NCBI GenBank assembly: GCA_025558095.1
Contig: JAIVFI010000029.1
Span: 248,001-312,000 of the forward strand
DNA length: 64,000 bases
Source: Hyaloraphidium curvatum
Lineage: Eukaryota; Monoblepharomycota; Hyaloraphidiomycetes; Hyaloraphidiales; Hyaloraphidiaceae
Direction of reading: 5' to 3'
In this document: piece by piece, positions 43,305-54,036 of the stretch
How the letters are laid out: each line of letters begins with the position of its first letter
Position numbering within the stretch: the stretch's first letter is position 1
Translations under genes and position numbers: made by a program
Notes under the pieces: generated by a model
The model's input: the letters and a program-made list of their open reading frames with translations, nothing else
Told to the model about the DNA's origin: nothing
Databases searched by the model: none

Positions 43305-46300
43305 ATGCGGGCCGCGACGGTGCTTCCCCTGGCACTGATCGCGCTCCTCGTGACGGGCGCCCGTGCGCTGCACGAGGATGAGGCCGGCGTCATGGACTGG
43401 TGCGACGCGTCGGCCCGCTGGAATCCTTCGAGCCAACATCTGGGCCCTCCAGGTTCAAACCGTTCGTCGGCACGCCGACGCACGCGCATTTTGCAACCGT
43501 GGATCGCCAGCCTCGTGTCTTTGTGGCCACGAAACGGTCCGTGGTGGCTTCAATCGACGCCAAGAGCGGCTCAATCGGTCGGTCCGCCGCCGCTGCTGCG
43601 TAGCCCGCGCAAGTCGGCTCACTAACGATTGGGCAGATTGGAGGCAGCAGCTGCCGAGCGGGGAGGTGATCGAGGACTTTGCGGGCCTGAAGCACCTCGG
43701 TGGGATCCCGATCTGTCTGCCTTCATCGTACCTGGGTTACGAATCTCCGCACAGGACTGGTCACGATATCTCGCGCAGAGGATGGCTTCCGGGCCCGCTT
43801 TTGGGAGCCCGCCACGGGATCCGTCCGCTGGGATGTGGCTGCGGGGACGGTGCGGCCAAACTCTCGCGGAAACGTTCGGTTCGCGGCGTCCGGCAACGTC
43901 TTGATCGATACCGGGAGCCGGATGCTCCTCCTGGATCGCAAATCTGGGCTTGCCGTATGGACCGTCCAGCTTGCCGGGAAGGATGGGCTGCCGACGGTGT
44001 GGCACGAAGCCGGGGACTTTGTCGTCAAGATCTTCGCGACCGGTTCGCCCAAGGGAACCGCACTGACGGTCGTGCGGATATCCTTGGTGGACGGCAGTGT
44101 CAGGGAGGAGTACGTCTTGCCCGACGTCGTCGTCGACGTCAAGGAGCAGGGGCTCGAGAACCTGGTTCGGTTCGTGGATCATGCGGACGGGGCAGTAAAG
44201 ACGAGCTACCTGATCGTGAAGCCTGCGGGGAGCTCGCCTATCGTCACCCACAGATTCGGGACGCGGGATGCAGAGGTCGGTTTGCGCCGACATCGGGGTC
44301 CTAATGTTGACCATGTCCCCCCCAGACCCAGCCGCAGGCCGTGCCAGCTGGAGGCCCTCGCGCGATGGTCTTTGAAAGCGGGCCGTCGCAATTCGACAAG
44401 CACGTCTCAATCAGACTTTCGGACGGCGGCGTGCTCGTGGTTGGGGTCGAGGCTTCGGGCAGGTTGAAGCCCACGACTCAGGTCGACCAGCGTTCGAAAC
44501 CTATGCTGGCAACGGCGCGCACATTGGGCGCGGCCCAGAGCCTGCTGTGCCTCACGTATGCCCAGCCGTGGAAGGTATGGCAAGCTGGCGAGTAGGGCTG
44601 CGAGTCGGCTCAAAGCTTCCGCAGTCGACGTTGACCTTTGAGGTGATCAACATCATTGACGACAAGATCGAACCTTTCACGTTCAATTTCTCCGCACGCG
44701 AGAACGGGTTTCCCGTCCAAGTTGGTTCAGTGCTGGCCCCTGCCGCGGTGCGACTCATCTTTCCGAGCAGTCCTTTTTCGAGGTCGGGCTCAAGTCCGGT
44801 TCGAGCAAGTACGGGTTTCTCGTTGTTTTCGAGGACGGATCGGTGAATTTCTACGACACGGCGGGCCTGGTGTGGAAGAGGGAAGAATCCCTCTCCGAGG
44901 TCGCGGACGCAGCCTTCATCGACTTTGCGGAGGAGAAGCTGTTGGTTCAAGACACGGCAGAGACTGGTGAGTGGCCGGCGAGCCGTGCCCCGATTTCCGC
45001 CAACATTCCATTCCCTGCGCAGACAAGGGCTCCACCCTCAACGTTTACCTGCACCGTTTACGGCTGCACTTGAGGAGCCTTACGGTCCGTCCCTAGGCCG
45101 TGCAGCATATTGCGGCATCGTACTGAACCTTATATTGACAGGGTATCTTCGCCCTAGGGCGTGACCAAAGTGCTGGCGAGTGCTCGAGCAACTCCACGGG
45201 AGTCAAACAGATCTTCAGAGACGTGTTCGGGCTTCGCAAACTCATCCTGTTTCTGTCCAAGAGCGGCAAGCTGGTTGCTCTTGACAGCGAATCGGGGGCT
45301 GCCGTTTGGGAACGCTACATTGCAATGGAGGCTGCCGACGCCAATGCCATCTCGCAAACTGCGACCGTGGTTGGGCGGGAAATCCTGCTTGTGCGGAGCA
45401 CGGCGGAACAGTATCCGCCCATCGTAACGGTCGTACTTACGGCCAAAGATGCTGGAAAGGTGGGCTCGAAGTGGTCGTTCGAAGCAAGCTCGGCTGATGT
45501 CGGACATCAAGCACTTCACGATAACTCATAACATCAACGCGATGGATGGCATTGATTTTGGAGCTACTCCCATGACGATCCAGGCGATGGAGCTGGCCAG
45601 CGCCATCATTCTTCCCGAAGTGGACGGTGCCGACAGTCTCCATGTCATCGCCCTGGTCGATGCTGCCCACAACGTTGGTATTGCAGCTAAGCCTGTGCCT
45701 GCCTGTCTAACCTTTACCGCCAGCTGCGCATTCTTCCGGAGCGGGCAGCCACAGCGAACCTCGTGAAGGACCTCGCCGCCAAGCTCGTCTTTTTCGACGC
45801 AAAAGTCGGCGCCGACGGCGTTCGAGGGTTCCGCATCAGCGCGAACGGCGGCATCAGGTCCCCGATACCACCAGTGGAGGCTTGGCAAATCAACTTCCCG
45901 GAAGGAGAGCGGCTGGCGGTCGTTGGCGAGAAACCCGCATACGGTGGGTCACCAGCCAGCAAAGGGGCGAAACTCAGGTCTAAGCTGGCGTGCCTCCGGT
46001 ACAGAACGTGTCGCGTCCATTGGTCGCGTGCTGGGTGACAGGAGCGTGCTGTACAAGTACTTGAACCCGCACGTTGCCGTGTTTGGCACCGTCAGGGACG
46101 ACCCGGCTGCTTTTTCCGTTTACGTCGTCGACACGGTCAAAGGGGCGATTCTTTACCATGCCGTGCACCCTGGCGGCGGCTCCAATGGCAACACCGGCGG
46201 ACTGCACATTGCGCAGGCAGAGAACTGGGTGGTGTACACTTTCTGGAACTCTGGCGGCCCGGATGCATCAAGCCTTCCGGAGCCGGCAGCTGCCCCTCCG

Positions 46301-47115
46301 AGTGATTCGGAGGGCGCTGGAAAGAAGAAGAAGAAGAGAAAGGCCCGGCGCAAGGGACCCGTGAGCAAAGGGCAGGAGGTGGTTGCCTTGGAGCTTTACG
46401 AGAGCGGCCAGCCGGACAGCAAGCTTGCCCCGTGAGCACACTGTGTCATTGCCGCCTGATTCGGCGTCTTATGGACTTGATCCTGCAGCCAATCCTCGTA
46501 CCAGCTCGTGCGCCCCTACGTGATCGCACAGGCGTACAACTTCCTCACGGGCATCGATGCTCTGTCGATCACCACGACGCGGAGCGGCATCACGACTCGG
46601 GAGGCACTAGGTATGGCACGATGGGCATGCGTGGCACGCGACACTCATCGATGTGCCCACTAGTCGTGACTCCGGCGGGCCAGCTCCTAGGAATCTCGAG
46701 GCGGTTCCTAGATCCGCGAAGGCCGACCGCTGCGCTTTCTGCAGATGACAAGGAGGAGGGGCTGATCCCGTATCAGGCGGCGCTGCCATTCAATCCCCGC
46801 GATGTTGCCTCCTACACCCACAAGGTGATGCTGGCCGGTGGCTACGAAGTCCGCAGCTGACAGACAACCCCGCAGCTACTCGGCATCGATTCCATCAAGA
46901 CCGCCCCGGCGTTCTTGGAATCTACTTCGCTGGTCCTCGCATATGGGCTCGACGTCTTCTTCACGCGGCGGATGCCCTCGAAGGCATTCGACATGCTGAG
47001 CGAGGACTTTAGTCGGATTTCGCTGGTTGCGACGATGGTGGCGCTGGTTGTAGGGATCTTTGCTGCCCGACACTTCAGCAACAGGAAGCGGCTCTACGAC
47101 GCCTTCCAAACGTAG
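43305..47115 (+). CDS. EMC1: ER membrane protein complex subunit 1 (EMC1)
   Basis: Fifteen exons: 43305..43399, 43453..43577, 43637..43699, 43755..44275, 44338..44574, 44625..44720, 44771..44966, 45023..45084, 45142..45459, 45512..45673, 45724..45943, 46005..46431, 46489..46610, 46664..46824, 46876..47115; 1014 residues (human 993). EMC1 is the large lumenal beta-propeller subunit of the EMC insertase. A signal peptide (VLPLALIALLVTGARA) comes first. The propeller contains GVMDW and WRQQLPSGEV. The conserved second half includes SIGRVLGDRSVLYKYLNPH, QAENWVVYTFWNS, SGITTREAL, LDPRRP, STSLVLAYGLDVFFTRRMPS and a C-terminal helix SLVATMVALVVGIF. The 9/10 junction uses a less typical AAG acceptor and is the least certain. 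Confidence 0.92.
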
Positions 47116-47148
47116 ATACCGGGGTATACCCGCTGCTTGTATTGCGTG

Positions 47149-48746
47149 TCACGCGCTGTACAAGAAGCCGATCGAGAACAGAGCAGTCGCCAGGATGGTC
47201 GAGAAGGCCCCGGCATAATACGGCCAAGCGGTCGTGAGGTACCGTTCGTACTCGTTATCTGCAATCCACGGTCGTTAGTGGTCCGAAGTCCGGCGCATCG
47301 CAAATAGGTGGAAGACCCACGTCTGAACTGCACGACGGAAATGGTTTCTTTCGCGGCGATGTAGGTATAGCCCCGTCTCCGGTAGTCGAGCTTGAAGGTG
47401 AAGACGCCGTATTGGTCCGGCAGCTGAAAAGCGCCCTCAAACTCGCGCGAAGTGGCGTCCTTCGCAACGGAGCGTCCCTTGAGGGTGGTGCGCACGTAAG
47501 GGTCCAACATAATTGCCTCGAACTGGATGTCGTCCGCCGTGAACGGGCGCCATTTGCCGTCGTGGAACTCGGCGATCTCCGCAACGTACACCTGTAGACG
47601 TGATCTGCCATCAGAGCCATTCACACGGCCTACAGTCGTCCGCGACGCACCACCCGGTCCTTGATCCGGTACTTGCCCGGCTGCACCGATTCGCCTTCCT
47701 TGTGGTGATTGACGCTCCGGATGTGCAGCACGCCACGTTCGTGGAATGTCCACTTGGAAATCTCCTCAACAAAGGCGGCATTGCCCGACTTGACGAGGCC
47801 AGACGGCACGCTGACTTGGGAGTCGAGGAAGCTGCGCGGCGTCAGGCTTATTGTGGCAGGTAACGACAAGGATGGAACGCACGAGTTTGTAAACATGTCG
47901 ATCGACCCCGAAACTGTCACGCGTGCGTTGTTGAGTGCCTGCAGGCAGCCGACGAGCACGATGTCCTTCCCAATCACGAAAGGGTTGGCCTCGGCCACGT
48001 AGTCGGCGCGCGGTTCGGCCGAGTACGCCGACGCGCTGCCCGTCAAAACCTTGGCAAGCAAGGGGTTCGGGGCAAACTTCATGGCCGTGCCGCGGTACAG
48101 GATCGGGGCGCCTTTTCGAATAGCCGCGCTGACAAATGGCTCGCCCGCCGCGTACGAGGATGCCCGGATGGTGGCGTGGTCCGCCAGCACGTTCTCATCC
48201 GAGGACGCGTTCCGCCCGATGTGGTCGACCACCACGGTTCCCTTGTCGTCGAGGGAGATCCCAAATTCGTAGACGAGGTCCCGGATCAGGTCCGACGCGT
48301 CCGAGGACGCGGCAACCAGCAGGTTTCCGCCATCTTTGACAAAGTCAACGACAGCGGTCAGCCGCACGTCTCCCAGCGCTGCAAAACCACGGTATCAGCC
48401 GGCACGGCGCTGGAGAACGGGACTACGCCCACAGTTGGTCCTTGGCGCGAAGAGCACGAGCTGGTCGTACGCCCTCGACCCAAAATCCAGCAGCTTCCAG
48501 TCCTTCCCCGCAGCGGCCTTCAGATCCAGCTGATACCCTCGATCTGGGTGAATACCGCGTCAGCGACGCGTCCATGTGCCCGGAAGCGCGGACCGCACCC
48601 CGCAGCTGGTCGAAGAAGGTGCTGAACTCGCCCGTGCTCGCATCGTCGAGCAGGACCAGAACGCGGTTTCCGGTCAGGGACTTGGCCGACGCTACTGCTG
48701 CCCAAGCTATGAGCGCGATGAAAGCGATCGCGGTCCGGAAAATCAT
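47149..48746 (-). CDS. WBP1: Oligosaccharyltransferase subunit OST48/Wbp1
   Basis: Five exons (48746..48599, 48543..48433, 48378..47651, 47591..47321, 47258..47149) give 455 residues, the length of human DDOST. This subunit belongs to the OST complex that transfers the N-glycan in the ER lumen. A signal peptide (MIFRTAIAFIALIAWAAVASA) comes first. A lumenal domain starts VLVLLDDASTGEFSTFFDQL and continues, after splicing, DRGYQLDLKAA. FVKDGGNLLVAASSDASDLI, FRRRGYTY-like strand motifs and the final HNEYERYLTTAWPYYAGAF plus membrane helix are diagnostic. It is convergent with EMC1, 33 bp between stops. Confidence 0.94.
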
Positions 48747-48817
48747 CGTTGAAAGGCAGCAGGGAGTGACTTGGCCCCGCGGCCAATCAACCAACCAACA
48801 ACACCGGATTGACCGCC

Positions 48818-49139
48818 ATGGTCCAAGGCGGCCTGAAGAAGGCACCCAAGGCCTCATCGAACTCTAGTAACCACAAGAAACCGAAGAAGGGCCGGGTCAT
48901 TGCCCCGAAGAACCCGAGTCTTATCCAGAAGCAGAAGCTTGACAAGGTGCTTCGCTAGACGGCTCGGAACGGGCGTGGACTAACGCTGTCTGTTACGTCC
49001 CGTGCAGAAACTCTCGGCGACCATCAACCGCAACATCGAGGGCGTGATGCTGGCCCGTGCCGGAGGACACCTGACGATCCTCAAGAACGAGAGGGACGCA
49101 ACTGAGGAGACGGCGAAGAAAGGGAAGGCAAAGCCCTAG
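48818..49139 (+). CDS. Small basic UPF0390/C19orf53-type protein
   Basis: Exons 48818..48946 and 49008..49139 (61-nt intron with a GGACTAACG branch site) encode 86 residues. The unspliced frame stops within the intron, which hides the gene. The start MVQGGLKKAPKA and the core KKPKKGRVIAPKNP with a following QKQKLDKKLS match the UPF0390 (DUF2462) family of small, very basic, probably nucleolar proteins. The C-terminal half is helical and ends in a Lys/Ala-rich tail. It starts about 70 bp from the divergent OST48 start. Function in this family is not established; a ribosome link is only inference. Confidence 0.75.
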
Positions 49140-49437
49140 GACTGTGCCGGGGCAACGAGGATGCGAGTATGCACCTCTGGAGACTGTTTTCAAGGCGGAG
49201 AATGGGCCGCCAATCCGTGGCGAGGCCGGAAGGGAGCTGGAGAACTCTGCACGGGAGGACTATACCCACGACGTTGTTCGAACTGGTAACTGCGTCAATG
49301 TCCAACGAATCTATCGCCATCAGCCAGAACCATGTACAATATTCATTGGGATGCCGGGGGTGCGGAGGCGGCAGCGGATGCCAGGGGGACCGTCTCGCTC
49401 GGTGCAGCAGCGGCGTTCAGCTTCTGCTCGTCCTTGA

Positions 49438-50154
49438 TCAGCTTCTGGCGGAGCCACCACTGGAGATTGGAAGGAGGAGGGTGAGCGAGAGGACGAAATA
49501 GGCCACGCCACGACGGAACACGAGTCCGAAACGCAGAGGAACCACGGCGGCCGCTCGTGGGACTTCCTGAACTCATGGCGAGCGACGTGCTCGGCAGGCC
49601 GGCCGCAGCCAGGCCGACCGGACCACCGGAACGCCGTGCTCACCTGGCAGCTGCAGCACAGAATGAAAAAGACGTCGATGCCCGCGGCACCGAAGCACGA
49701 GATGCCGATGGCCTGGTAATCCCGCTGCAGACCGATACCGCGGCGGACCATGTCCTGGCCCGTGTAGAAAAGCGCGCCCCAGATCACCTGCGATGCAGTT
49801 CAGGGTCAACACCTCTTCGCTGCGGTGCCCGCGCCGCCGCGCGCCAGATCGGCCGACACGCGACGCGACCAATCTCCAGGCCGACCAGGAAGCCATAATC
49901 GCGATCCAGATGGCTTATCCGACGAAGGTGTGTGGGGGCGACCGGCGCCGCCTGGCCCGTGGCGCCACCGCGCCGCTCTCCGTCCACACCCATCACTGCG
50001 CCGCGACGCCGGGGCCGGCGGTATAGACCACCGCGAGCACGCTGGAGGTGCCGACGCTCACCGCGAAGAACAGGCAGAAGATGCACATGATGATGCAGCA
50101 CATCGAGCACTTTGGCCCGCAGATGGACAGCCGCCGGTACGCCGGGCCCGCCAT
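49438..50154 (-). CDS. Putative RNASEK-like small membrane protein
   Basis: Provisional three-exon model 50154..50062, 49787..49644, 49566..49438; 121 residues. The first exon has CGPKCSMCCIIM then a membrane helix, like the ribonuclease-kappa family start. After splicing it continues FFAVIWGALFYTGQDM; a second hydrophobic stretch, ISCFGAAGIDVFFILCCSC, follows. The third exon would add a further helix (GVAYFVLSLTLLLPI). RNASEK is a V-ATPase-associated membrane protein. The first intron (274 nt) is long for this genome, and the third exon can be read in other frames, including one ending in WWLRQKLIKDEQK, so the C-terminus is unreliable. Confidence 0.4.
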
Positions 50155-50343
50155 GGCGCCTGCGGGGGGTCAGCGGGGTCGCGCTGCACGCGCAGGGCAC
50201 GCACTCGCTGTTCCGGGGGCTGCAGGGGAACGGGGCGTTGGACAGATGGCCTAGAGTTTGCGCGCGCCGGCGCGTATATGATCGAGCGGGGCAGCGTTAG
50301 CCCAGTGTTTAGGGCGAACTTCCTGTCCAACCATGCTCCGGTA

Positions 50344-53300
50344 ATGGCGTCCGTGTACACGCCGCAGGCGCGCAGCCGGCCGGAGGGCCAGCTGGCGGCG
50401 CTGCTGCGCGGGCGCGCCGAGTGGGAGGGGCCGCCGCCGCCGAAGGACGTGTCGCGCTCGTCGTCGGCGCCGCCCACGCAGCTCGCGCTGCCGCCCGACG
50501 CCGACGCCGACGCCGCCGACCCGCGCGCGGACCCCGACTACGCGGCATACTACCACTCGCACGCGCGGCTCGACCCGCGGCTGCCGCCGCCGATCTACCA
50601 GCCCGGCCAGAGCTGGCACGTGTGGTCGCGCGCAGACGCCGACAGGGACGACAGGGACGCGCCGGGGGACGGCGAGCTGCAGGAGCCGCAGCAGCCGCCG
50701 CCGCTGCAGGCGCGGGACGGCGGCCGGAGCCCCGATCGCGGTCCGAGGCGCGGCTGGGCGTCAGAGGCCGCCTCGCCCGCAAAGTCGGACGCCGCGTCGC
50801 CCAAACGGCGCAACCTGGTGGACCTGATCCAGCAGGTGGGCTCGCTGCCGTCCGTTCGCACGTCGGCCTGACCGTCTCCCGCAGGACTTTCCCCGGACGC
50901 CTTCGCCGTACTTCCCAAAGGGCCGCAAGCCCCTCACCCCGCTCGCCTACGAGGAGGCCGGTGCGGGCGGGCTGGAGGGCTGGTCTTCTACCACGGAGAC
51001 CGTACCTTTGAACGACGAGGTCCGGCGGTCGCCCTCGGCAGACGAGGCGCGGGGACCGCCCCGGCCCTCGTCGACGCCCCCTAACGGGATGCCCTACCGG
51101 ACATCGCTCGCTCCTTCCGCGGCCCCCTCGTCAATCGCCGAGGTCGACCTCGTTTCCGACGGCGGGATCGGATCCGACGTGCTCCTGGGGGTCAGGAACC
51201 TCGGCCTGGGCGCCGCGTCCCGGGCTGACGCGACCGGGCCGGACGATGTTCGACGATCGCCGGCGCGGCAGGCGCAGCTGGCTGCTCCGCCGCCGGAGGC
51301 GACCTACGAGGCCGCCGGCTATCCCGAACCTTCGCTCTCTACCTCGGGTCCGCCGGCTTACGGTCGCCCGTTCCGTGATCCCGATGGCCCCCTGCTCCGG
51401 GGGCTGGGATCCGAGAGCTTCGACGGCTTTGATCCGCGGGTACCCCCCGCGAGGATGACCTATGCCGAGGCTGCTCCCTACGCGGCCGCGTTAGCCATGC
51501 CCCAGCACTCCTTCGGATACCAACCGGACCCGAGGCGCGGTTACGCGCCGCCGATGTACCCGGACCCGAGGAGGGGTTACGCTCCACCGGCCCCCGTCGT
51601 CGCTTATGCAGGCCCTGCGCCGGATTACGGCGCGTACGCGGATCCCAGGCCTCGCGCAGGGGACCGGCGCCAGCGCGCCGCGCAGAGCTACGGGGCGCGA
51701 CCCGACCCACGGGACAGGGACTACTATCCCAGCTACCGGGACGGTTCTGGGCCCCGGGGACGCGATTATGGCTACGGCGGGCCGTCCCAGTTCTCGTACC
51801 CGGAAAGGCCGGACCGGGGAATGGATCCTTTTGGGGGGGCAGATCCGTACGCGGACCGGAATCTGGTGGACCGGGGGTTCCGCGACTACGGGAACCCGGA
51901 ACGAGGCGAGCGGGCAAACGGGTATGCCGCGCACGGCCGTCGCCAGCAGGGGGACGACGGGCTGGGTGCGGATGCGCACGTCGTGCGGAGTCCGGCATTG
52001 GAGGCTTTCCGGCAGAACAAGACCAAGAAGTTCGAGCTTCGGGTGGGTATCCATAGCTCTTGTCGCACCGAGTTGACGTCGAGACCTGACCCACCGCCTG
52101 CCGCAGGACATTGCCGGCTACATCGTCGAGTTTAGTGGGGACCAGCACGGTTCGCGCTTCATCCAGCAGAAACTGGAGACGGCTACGTCGGACGAGAAGC
52201 AGGCGGTCTTTGACGAAATGCTGCCGAGCGCGCTGGAGCTCATGACGGACGTCTTCGGAAACTACGTGATCCAGAAGTTCTTTGAGCACGGTTGGTAGTC
52301 CGCCGCCCGGTTGGCGCCTTCGGCGTCTGACTGCGGGCTCGAAAACAGGCAACCAGCTGCAAAAGTCGGTGCTGGCCAAGGGCATGAAGGGCCACGTGCT
52401 GTCCCTCTCCCTTCAGATGTACGGCTGCAGGGTGGTCCAGAAGGCGCTGGAGTACGTGATGCCGGACGAGCAGGCGTCGCTGGTGCGGGAGCTGGACGGC
52501 CACGTGCTCAAGTGCGTCAAGGACCAGAACGGCAACCACGTGATCCAGAAGGCGATCGAGCGGGTTCCCGCGGAGCACGTGCAGTTCATTCTGGACGCTT
52601 TCCACGGCCAGATCTACTCGCTGGCGACCCACCCGTACGGCTGCCGGGTGATCCAGAGGATCTTCGAGCATTGCACGGAAGAGCAGAAGGTGTGTTTGCC
52701 GGAGGCCCACAGCGCGGCTGTTAATGACTCTCGGGCGCCTTGTTTAGAAACCTCTTCTGGAAGAGTTGCACAGGTACACCCTGAACCTCATCCAGGATCA
52801 GTACGGCAACTATGTCATTCAGCACGTTCTGGAGCATGGCAAGCTGGTCGACAAGGCTGCGGTGGTCGGCAAGGTCCGCGGCCAGGTGCTCGTCCTCAGC
52901 AAGCACAAGTTTGCGAGCAACGTCGTCGAAAAATGTGTTGCCTATGGGAACAAACGCGACCGGCAGCTGCTCATCGACGAGGTCATCCAGACGCGGCCGG
53001 ACGGCACGTCGCCGCTGATTGCAATGATGAAGGACCAATACGGTAGGCGCCCATCACCGTTGGGTCGTTGGACCCGAGATCTTACCGTCGCGCGGTCAGC
53101 CAACTACGTCGTTCAGAAGATGCTCGACGTGGTTGACGGGGAGCAGCGCGACCTCCTCATTGCAAAGATCCGGCCACATCTCCAGTCGCTCAAGAAGTAT
53201 GCGTACGGGAAGCATCTCATATCCAAGGTAGATGCCTCGGATTCTCTGGTGGGGCTCCGCTTATGTTCCATGAACAGGTTGAGAAGTCGGTGCTCCTGCT

Positions 53301-53367
53301 GCAGACGTCGGCGGCGCGATACGATGCGCCGCAGGACCTCTACCAGCTCGCTATTCAACAGTTTTGA
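50344..53367 (+). CDS. PUF: Pumilio/PUF-family RNA-binding protein
   Basis: Seven exons (50344..50835, 50885..52042, 52107..52290, 52349..52689, 52748..53042, 53100..53227, 53278..53367) give 895 residues. PUF proteins bind UGUA elements in mRNA 3' UTRs and recruit CCR4-NOT. The first about 560 residues are low-complexity, rich in Pro, Arg, Tyr and Gly. They contain [10 protein letters not shown] at a splice junction and a duplicated [10 protein letters not shown] unit (about 51524-51589). The PUM homology domain follows: [102 protein letters not shown], and NYVVQKMLD for repeats 1-8. An in-frame ATG at about 50278 could be the true start. Confidence 0.93.
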
Positions 53368-53491
53368 TCAATTGACGATAAGTTTGCCAACGAGAGATCT
53401 AATTGTAAAAAGGCAAGTGTACAGCTCCTTCATCCCCTGTAAAGAACGAATTGACTTGATGCCACGAAGACTGCAACGCTCGAGCTCACCG

Positions 53492-53974
53492 TCATTGTTG
53501 CATCTCGTCGTCCGCGGCTCCTAGTAGCGAGTTGATCCGTTTCACGAGTTCCTCGTCGTTGTCCCGCGGTTCTTGCATCCAGAAGAAGGTCCTCGGTGCG
53601 TTTCCTGGGATACCGGGGGTTCATGACGAGACTTCTTCACCGCGGAAGCTGGAATCACCCTCGAAACGAAGCAGGTACACCCGGGAACCGCTCGGAGCTT
53701 CCGTGACGCGCTCGAGTTTCGCGTCGCCGGGGAAGAGGATGAGCTAGGGCCGAATGGAGTCCAGTGAAGCCGGGCATTATGGTCAACGCGTGGCAACATC
53801 GAATCTGCCGGCGCTCACGTCCTCATCGACGGTGCGGGTCGTGCGGTCCGAGTGCCATCGAAAGTGAAGCAGGCCATCGTCCTGCTCGCCAATCGTGACA
53901 AGACCCTTCCTCTCGTCGGCGCGGAGCATCTTGCCCTCGCGGACCATGCGACCGGCTTTGAATGAAATGGACAT
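53492..53974 (-). CDS. RPN13: Proteasome ubiquitin receptor Rpn13 (PRU domain only)
   Basis: Exons 53974..53819, 53743..53659 and 53604..53492 give 117 residues. Rpn13/ADRM1 docks on Rpn2 of the 19S particle and binds ubiquitin through its Pru domain. SISFKAGRM, DERKGLVTI, DGLLHFRWHSDRT, LILFPGDAKLERV and FFWMQEPRDNDE are all Pru hallmarks, the last formed by splicing. The protein stops at the end of the Pru domain, so the UCH37-binding DEUBAD domain of animal ADRM1 is missing, as in budding yeast. Only 62 bp separate its start from the COQ8 stop on the same strand. Confidence 0.88.
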
Positions 53975-54036
53975 GCTCGGAGAAAAAGCAATTGCACGGT
54001 GGCGGATGTAGTGGTATCTCAGCGACACAGTCATCA

